Of a stretch of DNA of 64,000 nt, positions 36,740 through 48,632 are shown piece after piece. Source of the DNA: Ophiobolus disseminans (taxonomy: Eukaryota; Ascomycota; Dothideomycetes; Pleosporales; Phaeosphaeriaceae). Under the pieces are notes generated by a model, which was not told where the DNA came from, made no database searches, and saw only the letters and a program-made list of their open reading frames with translations. The position numbers and the translations under genes were made by a program. Every line of letters begins with the position of its first letter. Within the stretch, counting starts at the first letter, position 1. The DNA lies in NCBI GenBank assembly GCA_010093685.1, contig MU006239.1:294031-358030 (forward strand), given 5' to 3'.

Positions 36740-39517
36740 TTACCCCTCTTCTCTAGTTCTTATAGGTGTTGTGTATTAGTGTATTAGGAACTGTTCTTTA
36801 TCGCCTCTTCTAAATCCAGCTAGAAGCAACTTAGAGCGTTGATTGCGGTATAGAGCAGTGAAGGTTTCCTACTTATCTAGAGCAGTGTTGTCTTTAAGAT
36901 TTTCTGCTAGCTTAAAAGTTGTTAGGGCATATCTAGTCTATTTAACCTTAAAGAACAGTCTGTTTCTGTAGGTCACTTTAGCTATAATCTGTTCCACTTC
37001 TAATTCTAGTTCTTTATTAACTAGGACAGGTGCTAGTTAAGTATCGTTATTAGGCTAGCTAGGGAAGAGATCTAAGGAGGCTAGCCTTAGGCGGTTAATA
37101 TAGAAGACATTGTAGATGCCTAGTAGTGTGTTAAGCCTAACTAAGTGTAGGCTAATAACCTCAATAACTGTGTATTTAGCATTTTTCTAGTTAAGTTTCT
37201 TGCTTAGTCTTCTATTTGACAGTTGCTTCCTATAGAAGAGCTAGACTTTGTTATTTACTTATAGTGTAGGAGGCTTATACCTATGCTTATTTGCCTAGCG
37301 CTCCTACTCTTGCTATGCTTTAGCTATTATAGTTTGTGCTATGTTAAAAGCATGCTTAAGCTTCTTAACAATTGCCTTTGCCTTGTTATAATTAGGTTGC
37401 AGATATGCTTCTAGCTCTTCTTAGTTTAGTTCTTAAGAGATATCTAGTTAGATAGGGTCAACATTGTAGCTATATTAAAGGAAGAAGAGTGAGACTCTTG
37501 TTAACCTTGCTTCGCGTCTTTTGATAGCAATTAAGGCTATTAGAAGAAGGTCTACCTAATTACTTTGTCCCTACCTAATAAAGGCGCGGAGATAGGCTTT
37601 AATAATGCTGTTTATTCTCTTAGTAGATCTATTAGTCTGTAGATGCTATGCTGTAGATAAGCGGCGTGTGATGTTTATTATCTTAGTTAGAATAGCCTAG
37701 AAATGACTAGTAAACTAGGTACTACGGTCGGAGACAATAGCATTAGGTAGCTAGTAGTAGGCAACTACATACTGCAGGAAATTGTAAGCAACTATTTCTA
37801 CTCTAGTGTCTTTTAAGGGATTAAGGATAACATTCTTGCTTAACTAATCTGTAACAACAAGAAGTGTTGTATAGCTATTGCTTTCTAGCAGTTCTTTAAT
37901 AAAGTCTATTAAGATCTCTTTCTAGATGCGTTTAGAGAGTAGCAGTAGTTTTAAGAAGCCTTGCAGTCTATCTCTCTAGGGCTTAATGCGTCTACAGATA
38001 TTACAGTTGCGGACAAAGCGACGTATGTTATTAGATATGCTAGGCTAGAAGTAGTCTCTTACTAGTATCTTGTATATTCCTTCTCTTCCTAGGTGTCTAG
38101 TAGCTAGTAATGCATAGATCTTATAGATAAGCCTAGTGCGTAAAGGCTTAGAATTAGGCACCTATTTCCTGTTGCGGAAGTATAGGACTGAGTTGTTGTC
38201 TGTATAACACTCTAATATTAATGCCTTAAGTCTAAGGTGTGCTAGAAAGCGGCGCTCTCTATCTTTAACATATTAGAGTGCAGTAGAATACACTAAGTCT
38301 TCCTGTGTAGCTTGTTTCTAGAGCTCTTCTAGAGCAGCAGGCTCTATAGGTTCTACCTGAGTAGAAAAGGCTCTTAGTGGAAAAATCCGGCTTGAAAAGG
38401 TGATAACAGTATTAGTTAAGTCTGCTATCTCTTCTTCTTTAGCAGTAGTAGGCTTAAGAAGCTGTTAATACTAGTGCTTAAGGCGTGCATCCTCTGCATT
38501 TGTAGGCAGGTCTTGTTCCCTTCTAGAGAGAGCATCTGCTCTTTTATTCAGCTTCCTAGGTCGATATTAAAGCGTAATGTTATAGCGTCCTAGTAGGATT
38601 AACTATCTAATCTGCCTTTTATTAAGCTTTCTTAGCTTAGTAAAGTACTCTAGGTTCTTGTGGTCTGTTAGGACAGTGAACTTAGTAACTATCCTAAGTT
38701 TAGAGTCCTATTCCTCTAGGCAGCGTATAATAGCTAGCATCTCTTTGTTATAAATCTTATAGTTGCATTTATAGGGGTTGTTCTTGCGTGAGAAATAGGC
38801 ACAGGGCCTAAGGACTCCCTTCTCATTATACTAGGAAAGTACTCCTCTAACTGCATAGCTAGATAAGTCTGTTTCCACCACTGTTTCCCTATCTAGATAG
38901 AAATAAGCTAGGATAGGCTCACTAATAAAGACAGCCTTGAGTTTGTTAAAGGCTTCCTGTTCTTCTTAGGTCTAGCGCTAGGTAACATCTCTAGTAAGTC
39001 TAGTAAGGGGTGCTGCAGTGTTGGCAAAATTCTAGATAAATCTACGGTAGAAGTTTGCAAATCCTAAGAAGCTGCGTATGCCTTTAACTAATATAGGTGC
39101 TTTCTAGTTAGTAATAGCTTTAATCTTCTAAGGGTCTATAAGCAGTCCCTTCTCTGTGTTAATAATAAATCCTAGGTACTTAGTAGACTTGACTTCAAAT
39201 TCACACTTTTTAATGTCTAGCTAGAGTCTAGCCTCTCTAAGGGCATCTAGAACCTTGTTAACATAGGCGCGGTGTTCCTAGAGGGAGCTATTAGTGTATA
39301 TTAGAACATCGTCTAGGTAGGCGGATACAAACTTATCTAAGAACTAACGTAAGACCTAGTTAATATAGCGTTGAAAGGTGCTAGGAGAGCTAACTATACT
39401 AAATAGAGTGACTAGCTACTTATATAGCCTAAAGCGTGTGCGGAAAGTAGTAAGCTATTTATCCTCTTCTTGAATGCGTATCTTGTAGAAAGCCGTAATA
39501 ACATCTAGCTTAGTATA

Positions 39518-39751
39518 CTACTTAGCCTTGCAGATGTTGTTCAATGTCTTATAGATAAGAGGCAGAGGGTATCTATTCTTCTTAGTAATAGCATTAAGAG
39601 CGCGGTAGTTAATATACATGCGTAGGCCTCCCCCTAGTTTCTTTGCAAAGAGAACTAGAGCTGTAGCAGGAGAGCTGCTAACCCTAATAAATCTCTTGTC
39701 TAGTAGTGATGTAAGTTCTTTGCAGAGCACTAGTAACTTATCTCTAGACAT
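39518..39751 (-). pseudogene. Gypsy RT fragment (inner copy)
   Basis: This is the same RT segment as at 34924-35157, with a few substitutions (for example INYRALNAIT). It is the only readable stretch of the inner polyprotein of this length. Confidence 0.8.
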
Positions 39752-41629
39752 ATTGTAGAGAGGGCCCTATAGTATTTGCGGACTCTTTCTATCTTCTTTG
39801 ATAAGCTTAATATAGTAGTCTACTCTAGGCTAGTGTAGAGAGAGCTTAGCAGCTTGGTTTAGATTAAAGACTAGCAGCTAGTGGCGGTAGCTTAGTAGTA
39901 GGAGGTCTTTGATCTGCTCTAAGCTCAATTGTGCTTTAAGAGCTAAAGCCTTCTAGATGTCTGCTATAGAGGCAGCAAATACACTAACAGACTTGTCTTT
40001 CTTAGATGCTTAAATATATCTCTGCATAGCTACTGCAGAGATCTCCTAGACTGTTAGTGTAGAAGGTAGTTCTTCTTTCTTACTGCGGAGGCGGATACGG
40101 GTCCTTTCTAAGTAGATAAAGATAGACTTCTTTGCTAGTGCAATAGTAACATTGTGTCTATTAAACTAGGAGCGTCTAAGCAAGATATTAAAACTAAGGT
40201 AAGTGTTCTCTATTATGTATCCCTATCCTGTGCATGTATATCCTTCGATATTATATGTAAAGTGGCAAGCTTGCCTAATAGTTCTAGTTCCTTCTACTCC
40301 TTAGAGGGTCCTTAGAGTAGGTAAATTAGTGCACTAGAGTTTGGCTTTCTAGGTAAACTAGGCGCTCACTAGGGCATATATCAAGCAACTAGAATCTAGT
40401 ATTGTAGATGCGTAATAAGTGTGATTGATAAGCATATATATAGTAATTGGTTTTGCTTTCATGTAGGGTTAAAATAAGCGCTAGTTTTGCTTTATCCTCA
40501 AAGCCTTCTCCTTATGCTCCTGCTAGTGACTTTAAGCAGGAGCTACTCTTTTTCTAACTTAGTATCCTCCTCTTCTAGCTGTAGCATCTCTGCAATCTTT
40601 GTAGTTGCAACAGTAGTAGAAGAAGGGTAACGTGCAGGAGCATACTAACAGGAGCTAATAATATGTCTAGAAGCTCTACAGTGTATACACAAGCGGCTGT
40701 TCCTGCGTCTCTAAATCTTATTCTTACTCACCTACTTAGCGCGTTAATTTCCTAGGGATTGAGCAGCATAGGCATGTGTAGGCTCCTAATCCATACTATC
40801 GTTTTGCTGCGCGTGGCGTTAAGTGTAAGGTTAGGGTCTCTATAGTGTCTTAATAGCGTCTAGTCTTAACCCTATAGTTTAAAGTAGAGAGGTGAAAGCG
40901 CTATACTTAATTAGAACTAGAAAGACACTAACAAGTCTCTCCTGCATAGCGTAGCTAATAGCGTTTTCTAGGAGTGAAATCTTAATAGTGTTATTGAATG
41001 ACAATGCTCTAGCATCTGCTAGCTTAGTCTTAAAGCGTAGCAGAAAGCGGGCAAAAGACTCATGTGCCTTCTGCTTAATTAAGTAGATATTAGAGAGAGC
41101 TTTTCTCTAGCAGTTAGGGTCGCTGTAGGTGCTAGCTAAGTATTCTAGCAGTTAGGTGCCTAAGCTATTCTCTTCTTCTTCCTCAGCTCTAACAAAGGCT
41201 AAGCATATGTTCTAGGCATTACTGCGTAGTCTAGCAAAGATGTAGCGCAGTTAGTCTATGTCTGATCCAATAACTTTGCTATTAGTCTTAATCTTGTTCT
41301 TAGCTTTAATCTCCTATCTATTCTATTTAGAGCGTGTACTATCAAATTCTAAAAGCTGTAGTAGTTTCTCCTTTCTTTTCTTAGACTAGGGTGCATTAAG
41401 GCTTTGTTGCAGAGCATTCTAGAGGCCTTGTATAGTCTGTTAATTAATAGCATTACTTTGAACTATTTGCTGCATAAAAGCGTGGAAGGTTTGCTCTATA
41501 GTTAGAGGAGCATTTGCAGCATTGCTGCTGTTAGCTATTTGCTTAGGTTCTTCTATAGTATACTCTATTGTGTCTAGTGATTCTAGTAATTCTAGTAATT
41601 CTAGTGATTATCAATATTTCCGTTGTTGC

Positions 41630-41767
41630 CTAGTGGCTCCGTTAGTGTCCAATAGTTCCGTTAATGTCTAATAATTCCGTTGATGTCCAATAATTCCGTT
41701 AATGTCTAATAATTCCGTTAATGTCTAATGATTCCGTTAATGTCTAATAATTCCGTTAATATCTAAT
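41630..41767. repeat. Tandem 19-bp repeat in Gypsy 5' leader
   Basis: About seven imperfect copies of AATTCCGTTAATGTCTAAT lie between the 5' LTR and gag of the inner copy. The outer copy at 42885-42945 has only about three. Just beside it are short TCTAGTGAT repeats. Confidence 0.7.
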
Positions 41768-41913
41768 GTATACGTTATGTGCTCAGGCAGGTGTTTAACC
41801 GTAGAGGTCCCTGCAGTGGCGTCCTTGTATTCCGTTGTATTGCTCTCGCAATTCCGTTGTAGAGCACTAGGGGATAGCTACACTAGCTACTTAAGTAGTT
41901 AATCGAATTTAAA

Positions 41914-42252
41914 TATAAGGGGCTAGGCAGAAGACTGCAGAAAGGCTAGGTAGAACAGTGATAAATTCGATAGAGTCTATCTAGAGCTAGAGAGCAGGCT
42001 AACTTTATAGCAGACTGCTAGCTTCTGGAAGTTTCTACATACATTAGCATTTGTCAGCTGTTAGAAGAATATATCTTGTTCTAGCTAGTTCCAGGACATT
42101 CTATGACGTTCTAGGACATTCTATAACGTTCTAGGACATCCTATAACGTTCTAGGACATTCTATAACGTTCTAGAACATTCTATAACGTTCTGTAATGTT
42201 CTAATAAACCGAAGTGTATCTACTAAGGACAATAGAGGTCTAACCTCTTACA
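41914..42252 (-). repeat. Inner Gypsy LTR (5' LTR, 339 bp)
   Basis: It is 40 bp longer than its partner because it has five copies of the 20-bp unit instead of three. The first dinucleotide TG on the plus strand has become TA. Confidence 0.85.
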
Positions 42253-43090
42253 TTAAAGCGTAGTAGAAAGCGGGCAAAAGACTTATATGCCTTCTGCTTA
42301 ATTAAGTAGATATTAGAGAGAGCTTTTCTCTAGCGGTTGGGGTCGCTGTAGGTGCTAGCTAAGTAATCTAGTAGTTAGGAGCCTAAACTATTCTCCTCCT
42401 CTTCCTTAGCTCTAACAAAAGCTAAGCACATGTTCTAGGCATTGCTGCGTAGTCTAGCAAAGATGTAGCGCAGCTGATCTATGTCTAACCTAATACTTCT
42501 ACTATTAGTCTTGATTTTGTTCCTTGCTTCAATTTCCTATCTATCCTATTTAGAGCGTGTTCTATTAAACTCTAAGAGCTGTAGTAGTTTCTTCTTTCTT
42601 TTCTTAGACTAGAGTGCATTAAGGCTTTGTTGCAGAGTATTCTAGAGGCCTTGTATAGTCTATTAATTAATAGCATTGCTTTAAACTATTTGCTGCATAA
42701 AAGCGTAGAAGGTTTGCTCTATAGTTAGAGAAGCATTTGCAGCGTTGCTGCTGTTAGCTATTTGCTTAGGTTCTTCTATAGTATGTTCTATTGTGTCTAG
42801 TAGTTCTAGTGATTCTAGTGATTCCAGTGATTCTAGTAATTCTAGTGATTCTAGTAATTATCAATATTTCCGTTGTTGCCTAGTGGCTCCGTTAGTGTCT
42901 AATAATTCCGTTAATGTCTAATAATTCCGTTAATGTCCGATGTATTTGTTATGTGCTTATGCAGGTATTTAACCGTAGAGGTCCCTATAGTGGCGTCTAT
43001 GTATTCCGTTGTATTGCTCTCGCAATTGTTCCGTTGTAGAGCACTAGGGGATGGCCTCACTAGCTACTTAAGTGGTTAATCGAATTCAAA

Positions 43091-43369
43091 TGTAAGGGGC
43101 TAGGCTAAAGATAGCAGGAAGGCTAGGTTGAACAAAGATGAATTCGATAGAGTCTATCTAGAGCTAGAGAGCAGGCTGACTTTATAGCAGACTGCTAGCT
43201 TCTAGAAGTTTCTACATACATTAGCATTTGTTAGCTGTTAGAAGAATATATCTTGTTCTAGCTAGTTCTAGGACATTCTATAACATTCTAGGACATTCTA
43301 TAACGTTCTATAATGTTCTAATAAACCGAAGTGTATTCACTAAGGACAGTAGAGGTCTAACCTCTTACA
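43091..43369 (-). repeat. Outer Gypsy LTR (5' LTR, 279 bp)
   Basis: It has two copies of the 20-bp unit, one fewer than its partner at 31850-32148, which explains the 20-bp length difference. Confidence 0.85.
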
Positions 43370-43374
43370 TTCTA

Positions 43375-43407
43375 TATACAGGCTACAATCTATACCTTCT
43401 CTTAACA
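43375..43407 (+). repeat. B-family LTR, segment 3 of 3
   Basis: The last 33 bp of the interrupted LTR, ending CTCTTAACA. The base after it begins Helitron-like sequence. No 5-bp duplication matches the left flank (CACCA versus ATAGG). Confidence 0.8.
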
Positions 43408-43879
43408 ATAGGAAATTTTGCAAGTACTGCAAGAACAATATAGAAGAGCAAGATAAGTTTTAGTAGTATGTATAGTGCATTCTAGAGCAATATAAGACTT
43501 AGTTCGCTAACTTCTAGAATAACAACGATATCTTGCACTACATTTGTAGAGCCTGCTAGACTAGCGGTAATATCTCTAAGAATAGAGTTGTATAGACCTA
43601 GGCATCTTCTTCTTAGGGTTCTAGTTAAGCTGATATCCGCAACTGTAGCTATTAAGCGTTATTATTAGCATATAGGTCATCTCTGCTGCCGCGAAGGACA
43701 GGACCTCGTCGCACTAGAACTAGATATCCTCGTTCTAGTCCTGCAGAACGCAAGCGTTAAGAGAATGTTAATGCTATAGACGTCTCTAACCCTGTTGTCG
43801 ATATTAACTCGCCTAACTAGAGGGATAATGTCGCCTTAACTAACCGCGATTAGCAGCTCCTCTAACGTTTTTACGCTTA

Positions 43880-46190
43880 AATAGACAAAAAGAAGATAAA
43901 GACATGCTCCTATTGCGACGAGCGTTAGTTTAAGATAGGTCTTAACAACAATGTTGTATGCGAGGCTTGCGTTAAAGCGGATCGCAATCTTAAGCTAGAC
44001 GAACCTTATATATTCTCTTATAAGAATCTTATAGATCTAGGCCTCGTACTAGAGGACACTATCCTCTCTAAGCTTAGCTAAGTTAAGGAGATGTTACTTG
44101 CTCGTGTACACTGCTTTGTTAAAGTAAGGCAGATTTAAGAACCGCAGTTTAAGTACCGCGGCTATGTAGTTAACTTCTTGAACAACACTGCAAAGATCTT
44201 TAACAAGCTGCCTCTACTTTCTAAGAATCTTAATATTATTATTATCTAGCTAAAGAACTAGAAAGACAATCCGCACATAATTAACTAGTTTTGAAAGGAC
44301 TTTCGAGTGCGCAAGAAGGCTATTAAGAAGTGGCTATACTATCTACGTGCTAACTATCTAGCATACTATCCTAACGTTCTAGTAATCTCTACTAAAGACC
44401 TAGAGGCTCTACCTAATAATGCCTTTGTAGACGACGATGTAGTTATCTATAAGATTAACGAAGAGGCGGCTGCGGCTGTAGCAGAAGATGTGAACGAGTC
44501 TCTCGATTCTAATAACCTAGCTGTTTTTAAGGATAACAATCCTACTCCTAAGGTTGCTAGTGTCCTAGATCTCTATGCAGAGAATAACGAACTCGCTAAC
44601 CTCTAGGCTTAACTTCGTAGGATAGGCTTACAGACTATTAGTTAGTAGCCTTATAGGAAACTAAATATAAGTATGCTAACTCCTTAAGCAACACCGCTGT
44701 TAGAGTTTAATAGGAGTTATCCTCTGCTTAGTTAGGCTTTCTCTACTTTTTACCTACGAGGCCGTGCTAAGTATGTTAATGCTCATATACGAGGGGTGTC
44801 TTACCTAGAGTACGTTTAGCATCTACTGCTATACAAGGACGGCCGATTCGCGTAACACCCGCGGTAGAGATACGTCGTTTTTAACACTATTATAAGAACT
44901 AGAGTTAATAAGAAGGCTAGCTTCTTTGTGAACTCTCTACACCTAGAGAGAAAGTAGCTTACTATTAACGATCTACGACAAGCATTCTAGGACTAGGGCG
45001 AGGAGTCTAAACAGCTCGTAAACTCTATTACTTAGTACTCTACTAGTCTAAGAGGTTCGCGCCTATATTAGGCTAGCGAGATAAAGAAAGTTAAAGCGAT
45101 GGTTAGGCAGCTGCTATGTCTATCTCTCTTCGTTACGTTTAGTGCAGCTGACTACTATTAGGACTTACTTATGCGACTATTACCTAGCTATTAGTAATAG
45201 CTTAATCTAGGTGCTAATCTAACTAGGCGTGCTCGACATACTTGTAACGCAATTCGAGATAATCCTCTAATTGTTGTATACTATTTTGTTTGTAGAATAA
45301 ATGCTTTCTAGAACGAAGTCCTTAAGCCTAAGTTTAACATTAACGACTACTAGCGTTGGTATAAGTAGCAGGCTCGTGGTAGCACCTATAGCTATAGGCT
45401 GTATTAGTCTAATAGCAGTCCTTAAGCTACGGGTAACATATTAGATGAGCTAAAGCTCTACTTTGCAAAGTTTTAGGGCATTTACGTTACTAGCTTCAAC
45501 TCTAAGCTAGATTTAGGGCCGCGCCCTCACACTGAACTATCTATTCTCTAGGTCCTAGGTTCTAATATATAGAACAACGCTATTAGTCTCTCGTTAGTAG
45601 TAAATTAAGTTTAGTTACATATTCACAACCAAAAGTACTGCCTTTAGGTAAACAAAACTACTTAGGTAGAGGAGTGCTAATTCTAGTTGCTAGACAAACT
45701 GCGAGATAATGCAGAACTTAAGAAGCATTTTGCTCCTAGACAAGAGTAGTTGTAGTTCTATCCTGCGCGTAATAACAGCATAGTTAACAAGTATAACCGT
45801 CTTACTACAATAGCATAGCAGGCTAACACTAACGTTTCTCCCTGTACGGACCTACGTGCTGTTATCGACTACGTTGTTAAGTACGCTACTAAGTCTAAGA
45901 AAAAGTCACTATTGTATTAAGATCTCGCTGCAACGCTTATACTCTTTGTAAATAAGAATTACCTCTTCTAGTCCTTAGTTACTAAGTTAATAAACAAGCT
46001 TATTAGCAACTGCAATTACTCTGCACAAGAAGTGTGTTATATACTTCTTAATCTTTCTCTTAAACACTCCTTACGGGCTTTTGTAAGTGTAGATCTTTGT
46101 CCTAAGAAGTAGTATTCGCACCTATACTAGGTTAAAGGAGAGGAGACACGCTGCGGGCTCTCTTACTTAAGAAGTATAAGGAACGCAATC
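43880..46190 (+). pseudogene. Helitron Rep / N-terminal region, broken
   Basis: With TAG/TAA read through, the frame shows a Cys-rich start (CSYCDERQFKIG..VVCEACVKADR, 43903-43985), the open stretch 44307-44606, then the Helitron-like N-terminal domain with HIHNQKYC and a downstream Cys near 45620-45690. The YVVKYATKSKKK motif follows near 45860-45905, the usual position of the Rep tyrosine helix. Many stops prevent function. Confidence 0.65.
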
Positions 46191-46814
46191 CTGCTAATAA
46201 GCATATTATATACATTAAGTTCCTAAAGCGTTATAACTACTATAAGCTATACTAGGTTCGACCTCTTGCAAAGAAGCGTGTGTTAACCTACTTTCTGCGC
46301 TATTCTTCTAAAGACACTAAGAACTTTAGCTAGGCAAAGTTAATGCTGCACTATCTGTTCTGTGCGATTAAGGATCTCCTCTACATTAAGAACATACACG
46401 ATATTGCTTATACTACGTTTAGTAAAGCATATGCTAAGTGTTGTACTCTCTATAGAGGTAGCTATAAGCAGAACGGTCTTGCAGATCTTGATTTTAACTA
46501 GCCTGTAGAGGTAGATGTCTATAAGTCGACTCTAGCCGCTTCTAAAGAGGAGGATATAGAGGCTAAATAGGCTGCACTTGCTCGCTAACTGCTAAACTAG
46601 GACAACAGCGACAACGTAGATCTAGATAACAACCTAGGGATGCGTGCTATAGATAATGTCGATTAGAGCAATCGTGTTAGCAAGTTTCTAGACCTTAGGG
46701 TTAACTAGTAGAAGGCTATAAAGCATAATCATTTAGTTCCTGCAGATGCATCTAACAGTAGCGTTATAGCTGTTAACAACCTAGAGCAGAAGCAACGCTA
46801 GGCCTATAATCTAT

Positions 46815-48139
46815 TCGTTGATTATTGTCACAAATAGTGTGCGGGCTTAAATATACCCTTACTATTTATTTAGATAGAGGGCGAGGGTAGCACAGGCAAG
46901 ACTACTGTTGTCTGTACTATATGCTATGGACTTAACTAAGTTGCTACATACTCTAGTCGTCTATCTCTAGTCCTTTAAGCTGCCCTAACTAGAGTTGCTG
47001 CCTATAACATTAGCGGTCAAACCCTGCACTCCCTCCTCTGACTGCCCGTTAAGAAAGGTAGTTATTAGGAGATACCTGCCTCTGCGCTCGCTGGTCTACA
47101 GGCCAAATTTTAACATATTAGGTACCTCTTCATCAACGAGAAGAGCATAGTTAGTATTATCTAACTATCCTAGATTAACCGTTGCTTCTAGCAAATTAAG
47201 GCTAACAATAAGGAATTTAGCGGTATTAGTGTGCTCTTAATTAGAGATTTCTGTTAGCTACTGCCTGTCGCTGCTGCTCTATTTTTCAGCACAAAGGCAA
47301 GCAAGACGGGTAATAGTAATTATGTTAGCGGTTAGCGCCTATACAAGTTGTTCAATACGACTATTACCTTAAACGTTATTAAGCGCCAACAAGGTAGCAA
47401 CAACAAGGCCGTTGCTTTCCGCTCTGCGCTGTCCAACCTACGCATAAACAAGGCTACAGCAAAGAATTAGCAGTTGCTGTTGTCCCGTGTGCGCGCAAAG
47501 GTGGCCTCGACTAAGAATCTGAATGTGTTTGAGAACGCAATTTATATTTACTAGTTCTGTAAAGAGGTTTACTTGTACAACCATTAGCGCCTCCGCGAGC
47601 TTAACAACCCTGTCCTTCCACTTCGAGCTTCCTATTAGGGCTATAGTGCTGAGAACGGGTCTACTGAGGATGCTAGCAACCTCTACAAGCAGATGCATGT
47701 CTCCATCAACTCGCGCATCATGCTGAGTAAGAACATCTAGGCTAATTATGCATTGTTTAACAGGGCAGTTGGGACGCTTCATGACATCGTATGGGAGGAG
47801 GGTGCCGACCCTAACAAGAACGCCCTATTCGCGTTGCTGGTGGCTTTTGATGGCTACGACGGCCTAGAGCTTCTGCTTGATCCGGAGACTGGCGACAAGC
47901 TAGTGCCTATCTTCCGCGCCACTAGGGATTAGGTGCATGGCAGCGTCACTTGTCACCGCATACAGTTTCCTATCACTTTGGCATATGCTATTACTGTTCA
48001 CAAGAGCCAGGGCATCTCCATTAACTGCGCCGTCTTGAATCTCTCGGGTACGAAAGATTTTGCAGCAGGCCTTACTTATGTTGCTATCTTGCGCGTACGC
48101 TCGTTGAAGGGGTTGCTGTTTGATGAACCGTTTGGGTAA
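46815..48139 (+). pseudogene. Helitron PIF1-type helicase, broken
   Basis: Walker A is visible as GEGSTGKTTVV at about 46878-46910. FINEKS stands where the Walker B Asp-Glu is expected (Asp lost). Near the C-terminus is AYAITVHKSQGI, inside the open part 47933-48139 that ends LLFDEPFG. These are hallmark PIF1/RecD motifs of Helitron RepHel proteins. In-frame TAG/TAA stops are numerous before 47400 and sparse after it. Confidence 0.75.
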
Positions 48140-48219
48140 GTTATGATAAACGTTTAATAAACAAAGCTAACTCTACTAGCTATGCTTGTCTCAAGTCCAA
48201 AGCCAGCGAGACTGTTGTT

Positions 48220-48576
48220 ATGCGGAACGCCAACTACATCCGGAGGGCCGCGCATGAGTACACCCCCGTCGGTGCGCCAGGCACTGCCTCTGTCGTTGCG
48301 GAGGACAACTTTGGCTCTGACTTTGACCTGCCAGAGTCATCCTTCCTAGGACCTGGTCGGGCTAGTCAGATGTCTATCCCTATCCTCCGCTCCGATCTGG
48401 TGCAATCAACGATAACGTTGCCCAGCGGCGTCTTCACAAGCGGAGGGTTGACGAGCGACAACAACGGTGGCGGAAATGGGGATGTTGAGATGGAAGGAAT
48501 GGAGGGACACCCAGGGCACCCAGGGCAGCAACAATTAGGGCACATGATGACTTGGTACTGTGACTATGAGGTGTAG
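48220..48576 (+). CDS. Helitron RepHel C-terminal tail, open
   Basis: A 118-codon open frame in the last part of the Helitron, in a different frame from the preceding helicase segment. It is Gly/Ser/Pro-rich and acidic, without a known domain. The upstream open codons (ACLKSKASETVVMRNANYIRR) suggest it is the natural C-terminus of RepHel, separated by a frameshift near 48140-48200. It is unlikely to be made alone. Confidence 0.45.
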   Translation: MRNANYIRRAAHEYTPVGAPGTASVVAEDNFGSDFDLPESSFLGPGRASQMSIPILRSDLVQSTITLPSGVFTSGGLTSDNNGGGNGDVEMEGMEGHPGHPGQQQLGHMMTWYCDYEV

Positions 48577-48597
48577 CTACATGAGCGGGTTCCGCTC

Positions 48598-48618
48598 GCA
48601 AGGGGCGTTGTCCCTTGC
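48598..48618 (+). other. Helitron 3' terminal hairpin
   Basis: GCAAGGG and CCCTTGC form a perfect 7-bp stem with a 7-nt loop, ending 10 nt before the CTGA terminus at 48632. It is the termination signal of rolling-circle transposition. Confidence 0.75.
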
Positions 48619-48632
48619 AAAACGGTAGCTGA

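Larger units (their letters stand above)
36441..42252 (-). mobile_element. Inner Ty3/Gypsy retrotransposon (5,812 bp)
   Basis: A second, nearly identical copy of the outer element, inserted in its gag region with target duplication TTAAA (36436-36440 / 42253-42257). LTRs lie at 36441-36739 and 41914-42252. The same minus-strand gene order is visible. Its C-to-T changes differ from those of the outer copy, so both decayed independently after transposition. Confidence 0.85.
31850..43369 (-). mobile_element. Outer Ty3/Gypsy retrotransposon, split by a second copy
   Basis: LTRs lie at 31850-32148 and 43091-43369, and target duplication TTCTA at 31845-31849 / 43370-43374. Coding runs on the minus strand. 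From its 5' end: gag (42253-43090 and up to 36440), protease, RT (readable at 34924-35157), RNase H, integrase, and a chromodomain-like tail near 32230-32345 (FKPAENLKDNTALDKWETF). Without the inner element it is about 5.7 kb. Numerous stops make it non-functional. Confidence 0.85.
43408..48632 (+). mobile_element. Helitron, 5'-truncated and decayed
   Basis: The plus strand encodes Rep and PIF1-helicase pieces (listed separately). The 3' end is canonical: a hairpin at 48598-48618, 10 nt, then CTGA at 48629-48632 with T as the next base, matching the CTRR|T rule. The 5' TC end was not found; the left side joins a B LTR at 43407. The N-terminal coding half is RIP-damaged, while the last about 1 kb is more GC-rich and cleaner. 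Confidence 0.8.

Noticed and set aside
41630..42860. CRISPR-like array
   Set aside because: The repeats are contiguous 19-bp and 9- to 10-bp tandem units without unique spacers, located in a eukaryotic retrotransposon leader.
47438..47782. Minus-strand 114-codon frame
   Set aside because: It is antisense to the Helitron helicase, which has recognisable motifs on the plus strand.
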